A stretch of 6,308 nucleotides of DNA from Dysgonomonas sp. GTDB taxonomy: Bacteria > Bacteroidota > Bacteroidia > Bacteroidales > Dysgonomonadaceae. The first letter of the stretch is position 1, and every line of letters starts with the position of its first letter. Below the pieces are notes generated by a model. That model saw only the letters and a list, made by a program, of their open reading frames with translations, made no database searches and was not told the origin of the DNA. Shown piece by piece: positions 1-6,308 of the stretch. The position numbers and the translations under genes are program-made. Location of the stretch: NCBI GenBank assembly GCA_003523545.1, contig DQAM01000454.1, forward strand, positions 1-6,308, written 5' to 3'.

Positions 1-1747
1 ACAAACGGTTTACAATATCCGAAATTTCTTCATCCGATAATGCTCTTCCATAAGGAATTGCAGCCGCCTGAGCCATCGATAACGCCAACGACTCCTGTAT
101 TTCGTCTTTCACATCGCTTCCCGTCTCGATACTTTTAGATACCATATTATGTATCAGTTCGGTCGAATTGAGATTATCGATCTCAGACGGTACGCCGTTT
201 ATAGCATACGAATTGCTGCCTAAATTGCTTATATCAAAACCTACTGCTTCTATATCGTCCACTAAATATGGAATCATGGCTGCTTCGGAAGAAGAAAATT
301 CTATAACTTCGGGGAAAAGCAGCCGTTGGGAAATTCCTTTCTTTTGCTTTATGTTTTGGAGGAAACGGTCGAATAGAATACGAAGATGTGCGCGACGCTG
401 GTCGATAAGCATCAATCCTGATTTGATAGATGTAAGTATATATTTATTTTTATATTGATAGTGTACTGACGATGTGTCTTTTGACGAAGAATTATCTTCT
501 GCAGTATCGAATATATCCGATTCTTTTTCGAAAATCCTCTCCGAATGTTCCTCCTGATTATCTGTGCCCTTTTCGAAATCCTGATATAAAGCCTCCCAGT
601 TAAAGTTAGGGCGGTTGTAAGTAGTATTTGCAGAAGTCTTAAACGGATTATAGGCCGGATTGACATTCACCTGAGGTCGTGGAATATTTGAGGAAGAAGG
701 ATTGTATACAGGGATATCTATTGCTCCTTCCGTATCGAAATCGATAGTCGGTACTTCATTGAATTTTCCTAAAGCTTCCTTTACGGTTGCAGCCAATATC
801 TGCCAGATAGGCTGTTCGTTCTCAAACTTGATTTCCGTTTTTGTCGGATGTATATTTACATCTATGGTATCCGGTTCTACCTCAAAATAAATGAAATAAT
901 GAGGATTTTCTCCGGTCGGAATTAAAGGTTCGAAAGCGGTGGTTATCGCTTTGGCAAAATAAGGATGGCGCATATACCTTCCGTTTACAAAGAAATATTG
1001 CAAGGCACGGGTTTTACGTGCACAATCGGGTTTACCGACAAAACCATGAATCTTCACAATGCTTGTCTCTATTTCGATGGAGATAAGCTGCTGATTGAAA
1101 TTCTTTCCGATAATGTTTATTATCCTCTGCTTGAGGTTAGATGCCGGATATTTCAGAACTTCAATATCGTTTTCTATTAGAGTAAATTCTATTTCGTTGT
1201 TTACTAGAGCAACCCGCTCTAACTCAGCCAGAATATTTTTTCTTTCCGTTTCATTCGATTTCAAGAACTTACGGCGGGCAGGAGTATTGAAGAATATATT
1301 TTTTACAGAAAAATTACTTCCTGCCGGACAGGCTGTTTCTTCCTGTTTTTCAACGGCCGAACCAGCTATTATGATATGGGTGCCTAACTCATCCTCCGCC
1401 CGTTTTGTTTTTAATTCTATGTGGGATACAGCAGCTATCGAAGGAAGAGCTTCGCCTCGAAAACCCATAGTACGAAGGGCGAAAAGATCGTCAGCAGTAC
1501 GTATTTTGGAAGTGGCATGCCTTTCGAATGCCAGACGGGCATCTGTCGAAGACATTCCTTTGCCGTTATCGATTACCTGGATGAGGGTGCGTCCGGCATC
1601 TTTTATAATAAGCTGTATATTGGTTGCTCCGGCATCTATTGCATTTTCCAGTAATTCTTTCACCACAGAAGCAGGTCTTTGTACAACCTCCCCTGCAGCT
1701 ATCTGATTGGCAATAGAATCGGGTAATAGTCGTATAATATCAATCAT
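1..1747 (-). CDS. mutL: DNA mismatch repair protein MutL (3' end cut by window edge)
   Basis: MutL is the ATPase that couples mismatch recognition by MutS to downstream strand incision and excision in the cytoplasm. The visible 582 codons begin [21 protein letters not shown], the usual start of the family. The GHKL ATPase motifs are all present: [13 protein letters not shown] at 30-42 (catalytic Glu31, Mg-binding Asn35), DNGKGM at 60-65, RHATSKI at 76-82, [10 protein letters not shown] at 95-104, NTPARRKFL at 154-162, and the second-domain lysine in NIHPTK (Lys303). Residues about 335-428 form a polar, low-complexity linker, followed by the C-terminal dimerisation domain from about 429. That domain carries DQRRAH at 449-454 where endonuclease-type MutL has DQHAxxE. 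The ATG at 1747 lies 11 nt after the stop of the OstA-like gene, with AGGAA directly against it, too close for a normal Shine-Dalgarno site. Bacteroidetes MutL is usually a little over 600 residues (from memory), so roughly 40 residues should lie beyond base 1. Identification is secure. Confidence 0.97.
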   Translation of the reverse strand, partial: MIDIIRLLPDSIANQIAAGEVVQRPASVVKELLENAIDAGATNIQLIIKDAGRTLIQVIDNGKGMSSTDARLAFERHATSKIRTADDLFALRTMGFRGEALPSIAAVSHIELKTKRAEDELGTHIIIAGSAVEKQEETACPAGSNFSVKNIFFNTPARRKFLKSNETERKNILAELERVALVNNEIEFTLIENDIEVLKYPASNLKQRIINIIGKNFNQQLISIEIETSIVKIHGFVGKPDCARKTRALQYFFVNGRYMRHPYFAKAITTAFEPLIPTGENPHYFIYFEVEPDTIDVNIHPTKTEIKFENEQPIWQILAATVKEALGKFNEVPTIDFDTEGAIDIPVYNPSSSNIPRPQVNVNPAYNPFKTSANTTYNRPNFNWEALYQDFEKGTDNQEEHSERIFEKESDIFDTAEDNSSSKDTSSVHYQYKNKYILTSIKSGLMLIDQRRAHLRILFDRFLQNIKQKKGISQRLLFPEVIEFSSSEAAMIPYLVDDIEAVGFDISNLGSNSYAINGVPSEIDNLNSTELIHNMVSKSIETGSDVKDEIQESLALSMAQAAAIPYGRALSDEEISDIVNRL

Positions 1748-1758
1748 TTCCTGTGTGG

Positions 1759-3678
1759 TTATTCTTCTATAATTTCGGTTTCGTTCTCTTTTTCTCTTGT
1801 TAAGATTGCCGGTTGTGTTTCGGAGTTTTCACTTTCACTTTGGCTTTCACCGGATTCATTAGTTTGGTGCTGTATCTCGGTTATAATCATTTCGGGATTA
1901 TTAATCGTATCCGTTCCAATAATTACTTCTCCATTCTGAATGGAAACACTATCTGCCGGCAAAGCCTGGGACGGAGTTGAAGACGGTGGGGGAGATGTGC
2001 TTCTTCGTCCTCTTCTTCCTTGCTGCGAATCACTGCCTTTGCGCTCTACTTCACGAAAGATGTCATCTTTATCGAGCGGGCGTATATAATCGAGCCATAC
2101 GAATCCTCCTAATTTATCTGTACCCGGCAATATATCGGGAATGGGTGTCATCTTTCCTACAGGCTTAGGCCAGATTTTTATGCGCTGGATTTTACGTTGT
2201 AAGAAGTCCATCGAAAGATAATTGCTTTCAGTGTGGTTCATGCCGATCATGGTCTTATCTCTTTCCTCGGGATAAAATATAGATTCTGCATTGCCTTCGA
2301 CCAAAACATGTTTTATGTCTTTATTTTCGAAATAGGCCTTCATATCCCTGCCTTTTACCTGATTGAAGTGAAGCGAATCGAGATTCTGTATGGCAAATGC
2401 ATTCGGCCGTACGTGGGACCAGTCTATAGTGCTGTCATTAAAAAATACAGTGATTGTATCTCCCAATATCTGGTTGTTTTCATTCCATAAAACCGGGTCG
2501 CGGTACATATGCAATATCGAATCCTGCGTATTAAATTGCAGGGAATCACATACTCCTTGCAGATCGATACGGAAAAAACGAACCCCGTAATATGCCTTGA
2601 TTTCACGGTAAACGGTATCAGGTGATAACTGATGGGTAATTAATTTCAGGGTATCCCCGTGGATGAACAGGCTGTCGCCTTGCGAAAATTCTATGGCACG
2701 CGCCCTTTTAGTGGTCATTGCATAGTTTGTCAGTTCATTATAAAAACCGTAATCTCCGGTCAATATTATTTTCTGAATTGTATCTTCCAGATACATGTTC
2801 CCGAATACTTCCCCGATTCCCTGCCTTTTATTGTAGAGTATAGAATCCCCGACAAGACTCCGGTATCCTTCGATATTGACAATTCTGGACTGGTCGAGCA
2901 AGAGGGACTCCTCGGTTTCGGTATTATACCATCCTCTTGTCGTATATATAGTTGCGCTGTCGGAAACAATAGTGCTGAATCCGGTTATATCAGCTACTTT
3001 AGTGGTGGTATTATACAATAATGTATCTGTATAAAGTGTGAAATTAGGATTTACCAGAATTACACTATCCTGAAAGAGAGCCAGGTGTTTAGATGGTTCG
3101 TACTGACCATAATAGGATGTCATTTCGTTTAATGTATCCACCAGCATACCTCCATCAAAGTAGTAACCGATATCTCTTGTCCTGTCGTAGTCTAGACTAT
3201 CGGTAAAAAGTGTTACATTGTCATTTGTATTTTCCAGGCGCACTTCGCGACGTACCCTCAGCAACTGGGTATTACCGTCATATTCGAGGTATTTACCATA
3301 CAAAAACAACGTATCTCCCTGTTCGACCTGTACTGTCCCGAAAGCTTCGAATGTATTGGTTAGTCTATTCACATAGGCACTGTCGCAATACATATATGCT
3401 CCTTCGTGATACAAGACTACACTATCTATAAATATATCTATATCTGCCCCTAAGCGGTGGTCGAGTAATTTAGCTCTTATCAGCTGGATAATCCTTGTAG
3501 GCTGGCTGTCAGGGCGTACATTTTGTTGTATTTCCGGTTGCGGTAAAAATTCAGAAAGTCCTGAGGATCTTTGTATAACCCATGCCTGTGCCGAAGCATA
3601 TACAATAAGCAAGCACAAAATGGCAGTAATATGCATTTTGTGCTTTGTCTTAAAGATTTTGCTTATCCTTTTATCCAT
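1759..3678 (-). CDS. OstA/LptA-like lipopolysaccharide-transport family protein
   Basis: This 639-residue exported protein belongs to the OstA-like group of Bacteroidetes, related to LptA and the N-terminal domain of LptD, which bridge lipopolysaccharide across the periplasm. A basic N-region ([12 protein letters not shown], 3-14) and a hydrophobic stretch (16-30) ending ASAQA form a signal peptide. Residues about 85-465 hold repeating short beta-strand units with a 'D-(T/S)-L-x-x-Y' pattern: GDTLFLYG at 121, TDSLDYD at 159, TDTLLYN at 217, GDSILYN at 277, GDTLKL at 341, CDSLQFN at 377, GDTITVF at 405. This fits the stacked beta-jellyroll of the family. From about 545 the protein becomes low-complexity: a basic patch GRRGRR (554-559), Ser/Pro runs, then a Glu/Ser/Thr-rich acidic end. 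No LptD beta-barrel follows. The ATG at 3678 is preferred over the internal ATG at 3636 because only the longer form has a charged signal-peptide N-region. It sits 39 nt after surA and 11 nt before mutL. The family call is firm; the exact role (LptA bridge or other) is inferred. Confidence 0.88.
   Translation of the reverse strand: MDKRISKIFKTKHKMHITAILCLLIVYASAQAWVIQRSSGLSEFLPQPEIQQNVRPDSQPTRIIQLIRAKLLDHRLGADIDIFIDSVVLYHEGAYMYCDSAYVNRLTNTFEAFGTVQVEQGDTLFLYGKYLEYDGNTQLLRVRREVRLENTNDNVTLFTDSLDYDRTRDIGYYFDGGMLVDTLNEMTSYYGQYEPSKHLALFQDSVILVNPNFTLYTDTLLYNTTTKVADITGFSTIVSDSATIYTTRGWYNTETEESLLLDQSRIVNIEGYRSLVGDSILYNKRQGIGEVFGNMYLEDTIQKIILTGDYGFYNELTNYAMTTKRARAIEFSQGDSLFIHGDTLKLITHQLSPDTVYREIKAYYGVRFFRIDLQGVCDSLQFNTQDSILHMYRDPVLWNENNQILGDTITVFFNDSTIDWSHVRPNAFAIQNLDSLHFNQVKGRDMKAYFENKDIKHVLVEGNAESIFYPEERDKTMIGMNHTESNYLSMDFLQRKIQRIKIWPKPVGKMTPIPDILPGTDKLGGFVWLDYIRPLDKDDIFREVERKGSDSQQGRRGRRSTSPPPSSTPSQALPADSVSIQNGEVIIGTDTINNPEMIITEIQHQTNESGESQSESENSETQPAILTREKENETEIIEE
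3611..3645. repeat. Perfect 12-bp inverted repeat with 11-nt loop inside the start of the OstA-like gene
   Basis: The arms AAGCACAAAATG (3611-3622) and CATTTTGTGCTT (3634-3645) are exact reverse complements, separated by 11 nt. In the mRNA the hairpin begins 33 nt after the first base of the start codon and covers codons 12 to 23, in the signal-peptide region. It also places the internal ATG (3636-3634) at the end of the 5' arm. A hairpin here could slow early elongation or modulate translation, but it may simply be coincidental coding sequence; the stem has only four G-C pairs. Confidence 0.55.
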
Positions 3679-3717
3679 TCTTATCTGCTAGGGTAACAGG
3701 CTTTTGTCGTAATGAAC

Positions 3718-5094
3718 TTATTCTTTTATCCAGCCCGAGAATTGGAAATCACAGTTCTTCCAATTATCGTTAATGCGTATATATGTACTTTTTATTTTGT
3801 TTTCGACCCATTTTTTTATTACATCGTTGCGTTTCTGCCCTTCCACTATCATTTTCATAATCTGGTAGTCATCCGACAGATTGGCGCGATGGGCCTCTAC
3901 CCTGTTTTTTAGTCTTACAATGGCAATAGTCTGCTTGCCCTTGTAATCCTGCATCACAAACGGTTCCGAAATCTCGCCTACTTTGAGTTTTTCTACAACC
4001 GTTGCAACTTCCGCCGGTAGATCCTGCATCACAAAACGGGAAGTTCCTCCGTAATTGCTTTGCTCCTCCATGTTTACCATCAATCCACGGTTGTTGCGTG
4101 TATCTTTGTCGGCCGAGATATGCAAAGCGGCATCTTCGAATGTAAATTTCTGGGCTAATATATCTTTCCTCAGGGAATCCATTCTCTGTACAGTTTTCTC
4201 AACTTCTTCAGCAGGAATTTTTGGTTTTAAAAGTATGTGCCGGGCATTTATCCGGTCTCCTCTCTTTTCTATCAATTGTATGATATGAAAGCCATACTCT
4301 GTTTCTACAATGTTAGATACTTTTGTAGGATCGGTCAGAGAGAAAGCTGCATTGGCAAATTCGGGAACAAGGGAAGTCCTTCCCAGAAAACCTAACTCAC
4401 CTCCCCTTGTCGAGCTTCCTTTATCTTCAGAGTATAAAATCGCCAGAGTCGAAAAATCTCTTTTATTTTTAGCATTTATCTCATCCGTAAATTCACGGAG
4501 CCTGTTTTTTACAGCATCAATTTCCTGAATCGGTATGTGCGGAAGCATAGTTATGATTTCCGCTTCTACAGTGGTCGGGATGAATGGTAAACTGTCGTGA
4601 GGCAGTTCCATATAGTAATTGCGTATCTCGGAAGGAGTAAGCTTTACCGTCCCGGCTATATTTCTCTGTACTGTTTCTACAATCTGGTTATCACGGGTTT
4701 GATCCCTCAGTTCTTCACGGTACTGAGCTACACTTTTCCCCAGGTATTCCTCGAGTTTTTCACGTGAACCAACCGATGCAATTATATTGTTGATACGCAT
4801 ATCCACCATTCTGTTTATTTCAGCCAGTGGAATATCTATACTATCTGCTTTCGCCTGGTGGAGGAATAATTTCTGATAGGCTAGCTGCTCAGGAATGAGG
4901 CAATAGGGGTCGCCGTCGAACCGCTGCCTTTCCAGCTGCATCTGAAGGCGGATTTCTTCTACTTCCGATTTAAGGATAGCCTCGTCTCCTACTACCCAGA
5001 CAATTTCGTCTACTATATTATCCTGGGCATTGGCCCACGATATGAATAAACTGAAAAAACTTAAAAATAATATTGCTTTTCTAAAACCCGTCAT
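3718..5094 (-). CDS. surA: SurA-like periplasmic peptidylprolyl isomerase with two parvulin domains
   Basis: SurA is a periplasmic chaperone and proline isomerase that delivers unfolded outer-membrane proteins to the assembly machinery. The 458-residue product has a signal peptide (1-24, cleavage after SWANA, mature end QDN). A SurA N-terminal chaperone domain follows (about 27-165; 'VDEIVWVVGDEAILKSEVEE' near its start). Parvulin domain 1 is about 176-278 (GGELGFLGRTSLVPEF from 231, YGFHIIQL from 267), parvulin domain 2 about 281-398 (ARHILLKPK from 284), and a C-terminal helical tail ends the protein with INDNWKNCDFQFSGW. The frame stays open upstream to a TTG at 5130, but the ATG at 5094 is the likely start because it directly precedes a well-formed signal peptide (MTGFRKAILFLSFF); the 12 extra residues would bury it. 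It is separated by 96 nt from the upstream lipoprotein gene and 39 nt from the OstA-like gene, a context that fits outer-membrane biogenesis. The symbol is by family resemblance; orthology to Escherichia coli SurA is not proven. Confidence 0.9.
   Translation of the reverse strand: MTGFRKAILFLSFFSLFISWANAQDNIVDEIVWVVGDEAILKSEVEEIRLQMQLERQRFDGDPYCLIPEQLAYQKLFLHQAKADSIDIPLAEINRMVDMRINNIIASVGSREKLEEYLGKSVAQYREELRDQTRDNQIVETVQRNIAGTVKLTPSEIRNYYMELPHDSLPFIPTTVEAEIITMLPHIPIQEIDAVKNRLREFTDEINAKNKRDFSTLAILYSEDKGSSTRGGELGFLGRTSLVPEFANAAFSLTDPTKVSNIVETEYGFHIIQLIEKRGDRINARHILLKPKIPAEEVEKTVQRMDSLRKDILAQKFTFEDAALHISADKDTRNNRGLMVNMEEQSNYGGTSRFVMQDLPAEVATVVEKLKVGEISEPFVMQDYKGKQTIAIVRLKNRVEAHRANLSDDYQIMKMIVEGQKRNDVIKKWVENKIKSTYIRINDNWKNCDFQFSGWIKE
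3946..4035. repeat. surA: 15-bp direct repeat pair within surA encoding FVMQD twice
   Basis: The sequence ATCCTGCATCACAAA occurs at 3946-3960 and again at 4021-4035, exactly 75 bp apart and therefore in frame. On the minus strand each copy encodes Phe-Val-Met-Gln-Asp, once before LPAEV (about residues 354-358) and once before YKGKQ (about 379-383), both in the second parvulin domain. Identical codon use in both copies is slightly unusual. It could reflect local gene conversion or chance. Confidence 0.5.
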
Positions 5095-5118
5095 CCTTAT
5101 ATATATTAAAAAGTGGCG

Positions 5119-5126
5119 TAAATATA
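5119..5126 (-). promoter_or_regulatory. Possible Bacteroidetes-type -7 box ahead of surA
   Basis: Read on the minus strand this site is TATATTTA, one mismatch from the Bacteroidetes -7 consensus TAnnTTTG. It lies 24 nt before the proposed surA ATG, within the 96-nt gap that is the largest in the window. No convincing TTTG-type -33 box was found at the expected distance, and the region is AT-rich, where such matches arise easily. No terminator-like hairpin was seen in the gap. A weak internal promoter is possible but not established. Confidence 0.2.
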
Positions 5127-5190
5127 ACAATAATAGAGTGAACTTGTAATCTGAATATATTAAAAGAAGTTATAGTACCCGGCTTAAACT

Positions 5191-6090
5191 TTATCGGGGT
5201 GTTTCTTCTTCTCTTTCGAAATAGTAGGTAACTGCATTGTTTTCCATTGCGTTATCATACAGGTCTTTTTCGAATTGTTTTAAGAAAGTTTCCCTGTTCC
5301 TGTTAATTAAAATATCTTTTATGCGGGATTTCGCATAATCGAACGGAGCGTTATCACCGGCAGAAATATACTCTTCGATATGAAGCAGATAAATGTAACT
5401 CGAGTCTTGCGTTTCGTAGTTTTTGTTTGTCCTCACAAATTCTTTAGTATTATTTATAGGAACAGGTATGTTGGAAATAATATCACCTATGCTTACCCAT
5501 CTGTCGTAAAAGTAGTCATATATGACTGTATTTTGTATAGAAGCTTTTTCTATATTTTCTTTTGCTGCTTCCGTATTCGATTTGTACCATTGCCTTAAGT
5601 TCGCTATTTCCGGAGATGATTTGGGAACTTTCAGGAAAAGGCCTTTTATAAGGCTTTCTTCGAGTTTGAAAGCATCCGTATTTTTATCATAATAGTCACG
5701 CAGCTCACTGTCGGATATTTTTTTCGAAAGTTCCTCTTTGAGCAATTGCTCCAGATATGTAAAGGTAGTCAGGGATTGCCTGTATTTATCTACCATCTCG
5801 TCTATACGCGCTCTATCGTTGACATTTTGTTTAGCCTTTTCGTATATGAGCTCGTCATTTATCCACATTTTGATGTATGCATTGGCCGCCTGCGTGCTAT
5901 CGGCAGCATTCAGGCCTGCCGGAATGGAATTTATAAGATCTGATTTATATAAGGTCTTCTCATTGACAGATACAATCGGCTGACTTTCATATTCCAAATC
6001 TTGTCCGCTTTTATTGGAAGAACAATATGTAAAAAATAAAAGCGTTGAAATTAATGCAGATAAAATGTATGTATATTTTTTTATAATCAT
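5191..6090 (-). CDS. Putative lipoprotein of the SurA/PrsA foldase type with an eroded isomerase domain
   Basis: This 299-residue protein starts with two lysines and a hydrophobic segment (6-22) ending in Cys23, followed by SSNKSG, so it is probably a lipoprotein, although Tyr at position -1 (FTYC) departs from the usual Gly/Ala/Ser. Residues about 37-135 resemble a SurA N-terminal chaperone domain: 'PIVSVNEKTLYKSDL', then helices with the pattern 'YIKMWINDELIYEKAKQNV', then 'ISDSELRDYYDKNTDAF'. Residues about 143-240 occupy the place of a parvulin domain (IKGLFLKVPK, later SYIYLLHIEEY) but show no GGxLG, no F-x-x-A-F and no GFHI, so isomerase activity is doubtful. The end (248-290) is the helical segment that closes this fold. 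The start codon overlaps the stop of the upstream gene by four bases (ATGA), a sign of translational coupling. Homologues next to surA are commonly labelled peptidylprolyl isomerase. A holdase role in the periplasm is inferred from fold resemblance and context. Confidence 0.78.
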   Translation of the reverse strand: MIIKKYTYILSALISTLLFFTYCSSNKSGQDLEYESQPIVSVNEKTLYKSDLINSIPAGLNAADSTQAANAYIKMWINDELIYEKAKQNVNDRARIDEMVDKYRQSLTTFTYLEQLLKEELSKKISDSELRDYYDKNTDAFKLEESLIKGLFLKVPKSSPEIANLRQWYKSNTEAAKENIEKASIQNTVIYDYFYDRWVSIGDIISNIPVPINNTKEFVRTNKNYETQDSSYIYLLHIEEYISAGDNAPFDYAKSRIKDILINRNRETFLKQFEKDLYDNAMENNAVTYYFEREEETPR

Positions 6091-6308
6091 TGTTTAATGC
6101 CCTGTTTGATTTCATGAAGAAGTTTTTCATCTATCACGATGCTGTAATTTTTGCGGAGAGAGTTATACCATTCACTTTCTAAGATTGCTTGATAATCTGC
6201 CGTTACAATTCCTAATATATCGTTTAAATTTTCCGGTTGCTGAATTAGTTTTCCTTCAACTATCGTTTCGGGATATCCGATTATCTCACGTGGGGTTTCG
6301 GTTGATTG
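6087..6308 (-). CDS. C-terminal end of a probable peptidylprolyl isomerase (5' part outside window)
   Basis: Only the last 73 residues are visible, in an open frame that runs off the window at 6308 and stops with TGA at 6089-6087. The visible part contains 'YPETIVEGKLIQQPENLNDI', then 'GIVTADYQAILESEWYNSLR', then 'KNYSIVIDEKLLHEIKQG'. An 'ADYQ...LE..W...LR.KY.V.I' ending is, from memory, typical of the C-terminus of the long periplasmic SurA-like isomerases that precede this gene cluster in Bacteroidales. No catalytic domain is in view, so the assignment rests on that tail and on the neighbours. The stop overlaps the next start by four bases (ATGA at 6090-6087), so both genes are almost certainly on one transcript. 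Confidence 0.65.
   Translation of the reverse strand, partial: QSTETPREIIGYPETIVEGKLIQQPENLNDILGIVTADYQAILESEWYNSLRKNYSIVIDEKLLHEIKQGIKQ

Noticed and set aside
412..666. An 84-codon minus-strand open frame in another frame of mutL
   Set aside because: It overlaps the mutL linker and C-terminal domain, is rich in Arg and Ile as expected of a frame-shifted shadow, and the mutL frame stays open through it.
1095..1706. A 203-codon open frame on the plus strand
   Set aside because: It lies wholly antisense to the well-conserved ATPase part of mutL, and its translation has no family resemblance.
1748..1752. AGGAA as a Shine-Dalgarno site for mutL
   Set aside because: It directly abuts the start codon, leaving no spacing for ribosome pairing, and Bacteroidetes genes often lack such sites.
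3188..3199. Perfect 12-bp palindrome TAGTCTAGACTA inside the OstA-like gene
   Set aside because: A 12-bp palindrome without spacer is expected about once or twice by chance in 6.3 kb, and it lies in ordinary coding sequence (DSLDYD).
3634..3636. Internal ATG as the start of the OstA-like gene
   Set aside because: Starting there removes all the basic residues of the signal-peptide N-region; the ATG at 3678 gives a better exported protein.
5095..5130. Upstream TTG start at 5130 for surA, adding 12 residues
   Set aside because: The extra residues would sit ahead of a standard signal peptide that begins at the ATG at 5094; TTG is also a weaker start codon.
5644..5662. Short hairpin-like sequence around GCCTTTTATAAGGC
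   Set aside because: The perfect arms are only about five bases and lie within the lipoprotein coding sequence with no U-tract, so a terminator is not supported.

Overview
The window carries five genes, all on the minus strand and packed head to tail, so it reads as part of one operon transcribed from high to low coordinates. In transcription order they are: the last 73 codons of a gene whose end resembles periplasmic foldases (6308-6087); a 299-residue lipoprotein-like foldase/chaperone (6090-5191); a SurA-type periplasmic peptidylprolyl isomerase with two parvulin domains (5094-3718); an OstA/LptA-like protein of the lipopolysaccharide transport family (3678-1759); and the DNA mismatch repair ATPase MutL, cut off at its 3' end by the window edge (1747-1).

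The organism looks like a member of the Bacteroidetes (Bacteroidales), possibly near Dysgonomonas or Parabacteroides. The reasons are the gene order (foldases, then an OstA-like gene, then mutL), the protein styles (MutL beginning [11 protein letters not shown], a SurA that ends in a 'YIRINDNWKNCDF...GW' tail, a large OstA-like protein), the moderately AT-rich composition, and the lack of well-spaced Shine-Dalgarno sites. This is recognition from memory, not a database result; the genus is a guess.

Functionally, four of the five genes serve the cell envelope. The foldases escort outer-membrane proteins through the periplasm, and the OstA-like protein belongs to the family that carries or assembles lipopolysaccharide. 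MutL is the outsider, a cytoplasmic repair protein probably cotranscribed with them. Gaps are small: a 4-nt ATGA overlap, then 96, 39 and 11 nt. The only room for an internal promoter is the 96-nt gap before surA.

No RNA gene, mobile element, CRISPR array or phage feature was seen, and no gene-free stretch exceeds 100 bases. I do not see a new biological system. The points most worth a second look are a degenerate endonuclease motif in MutL, a perfect 12-bp inverted repeat at the start of the OstA-like gene, a complementary split of parvulin signatures between the two SurA domains, and a foldase-like lipoprotein whose isomerase domain is eroded.
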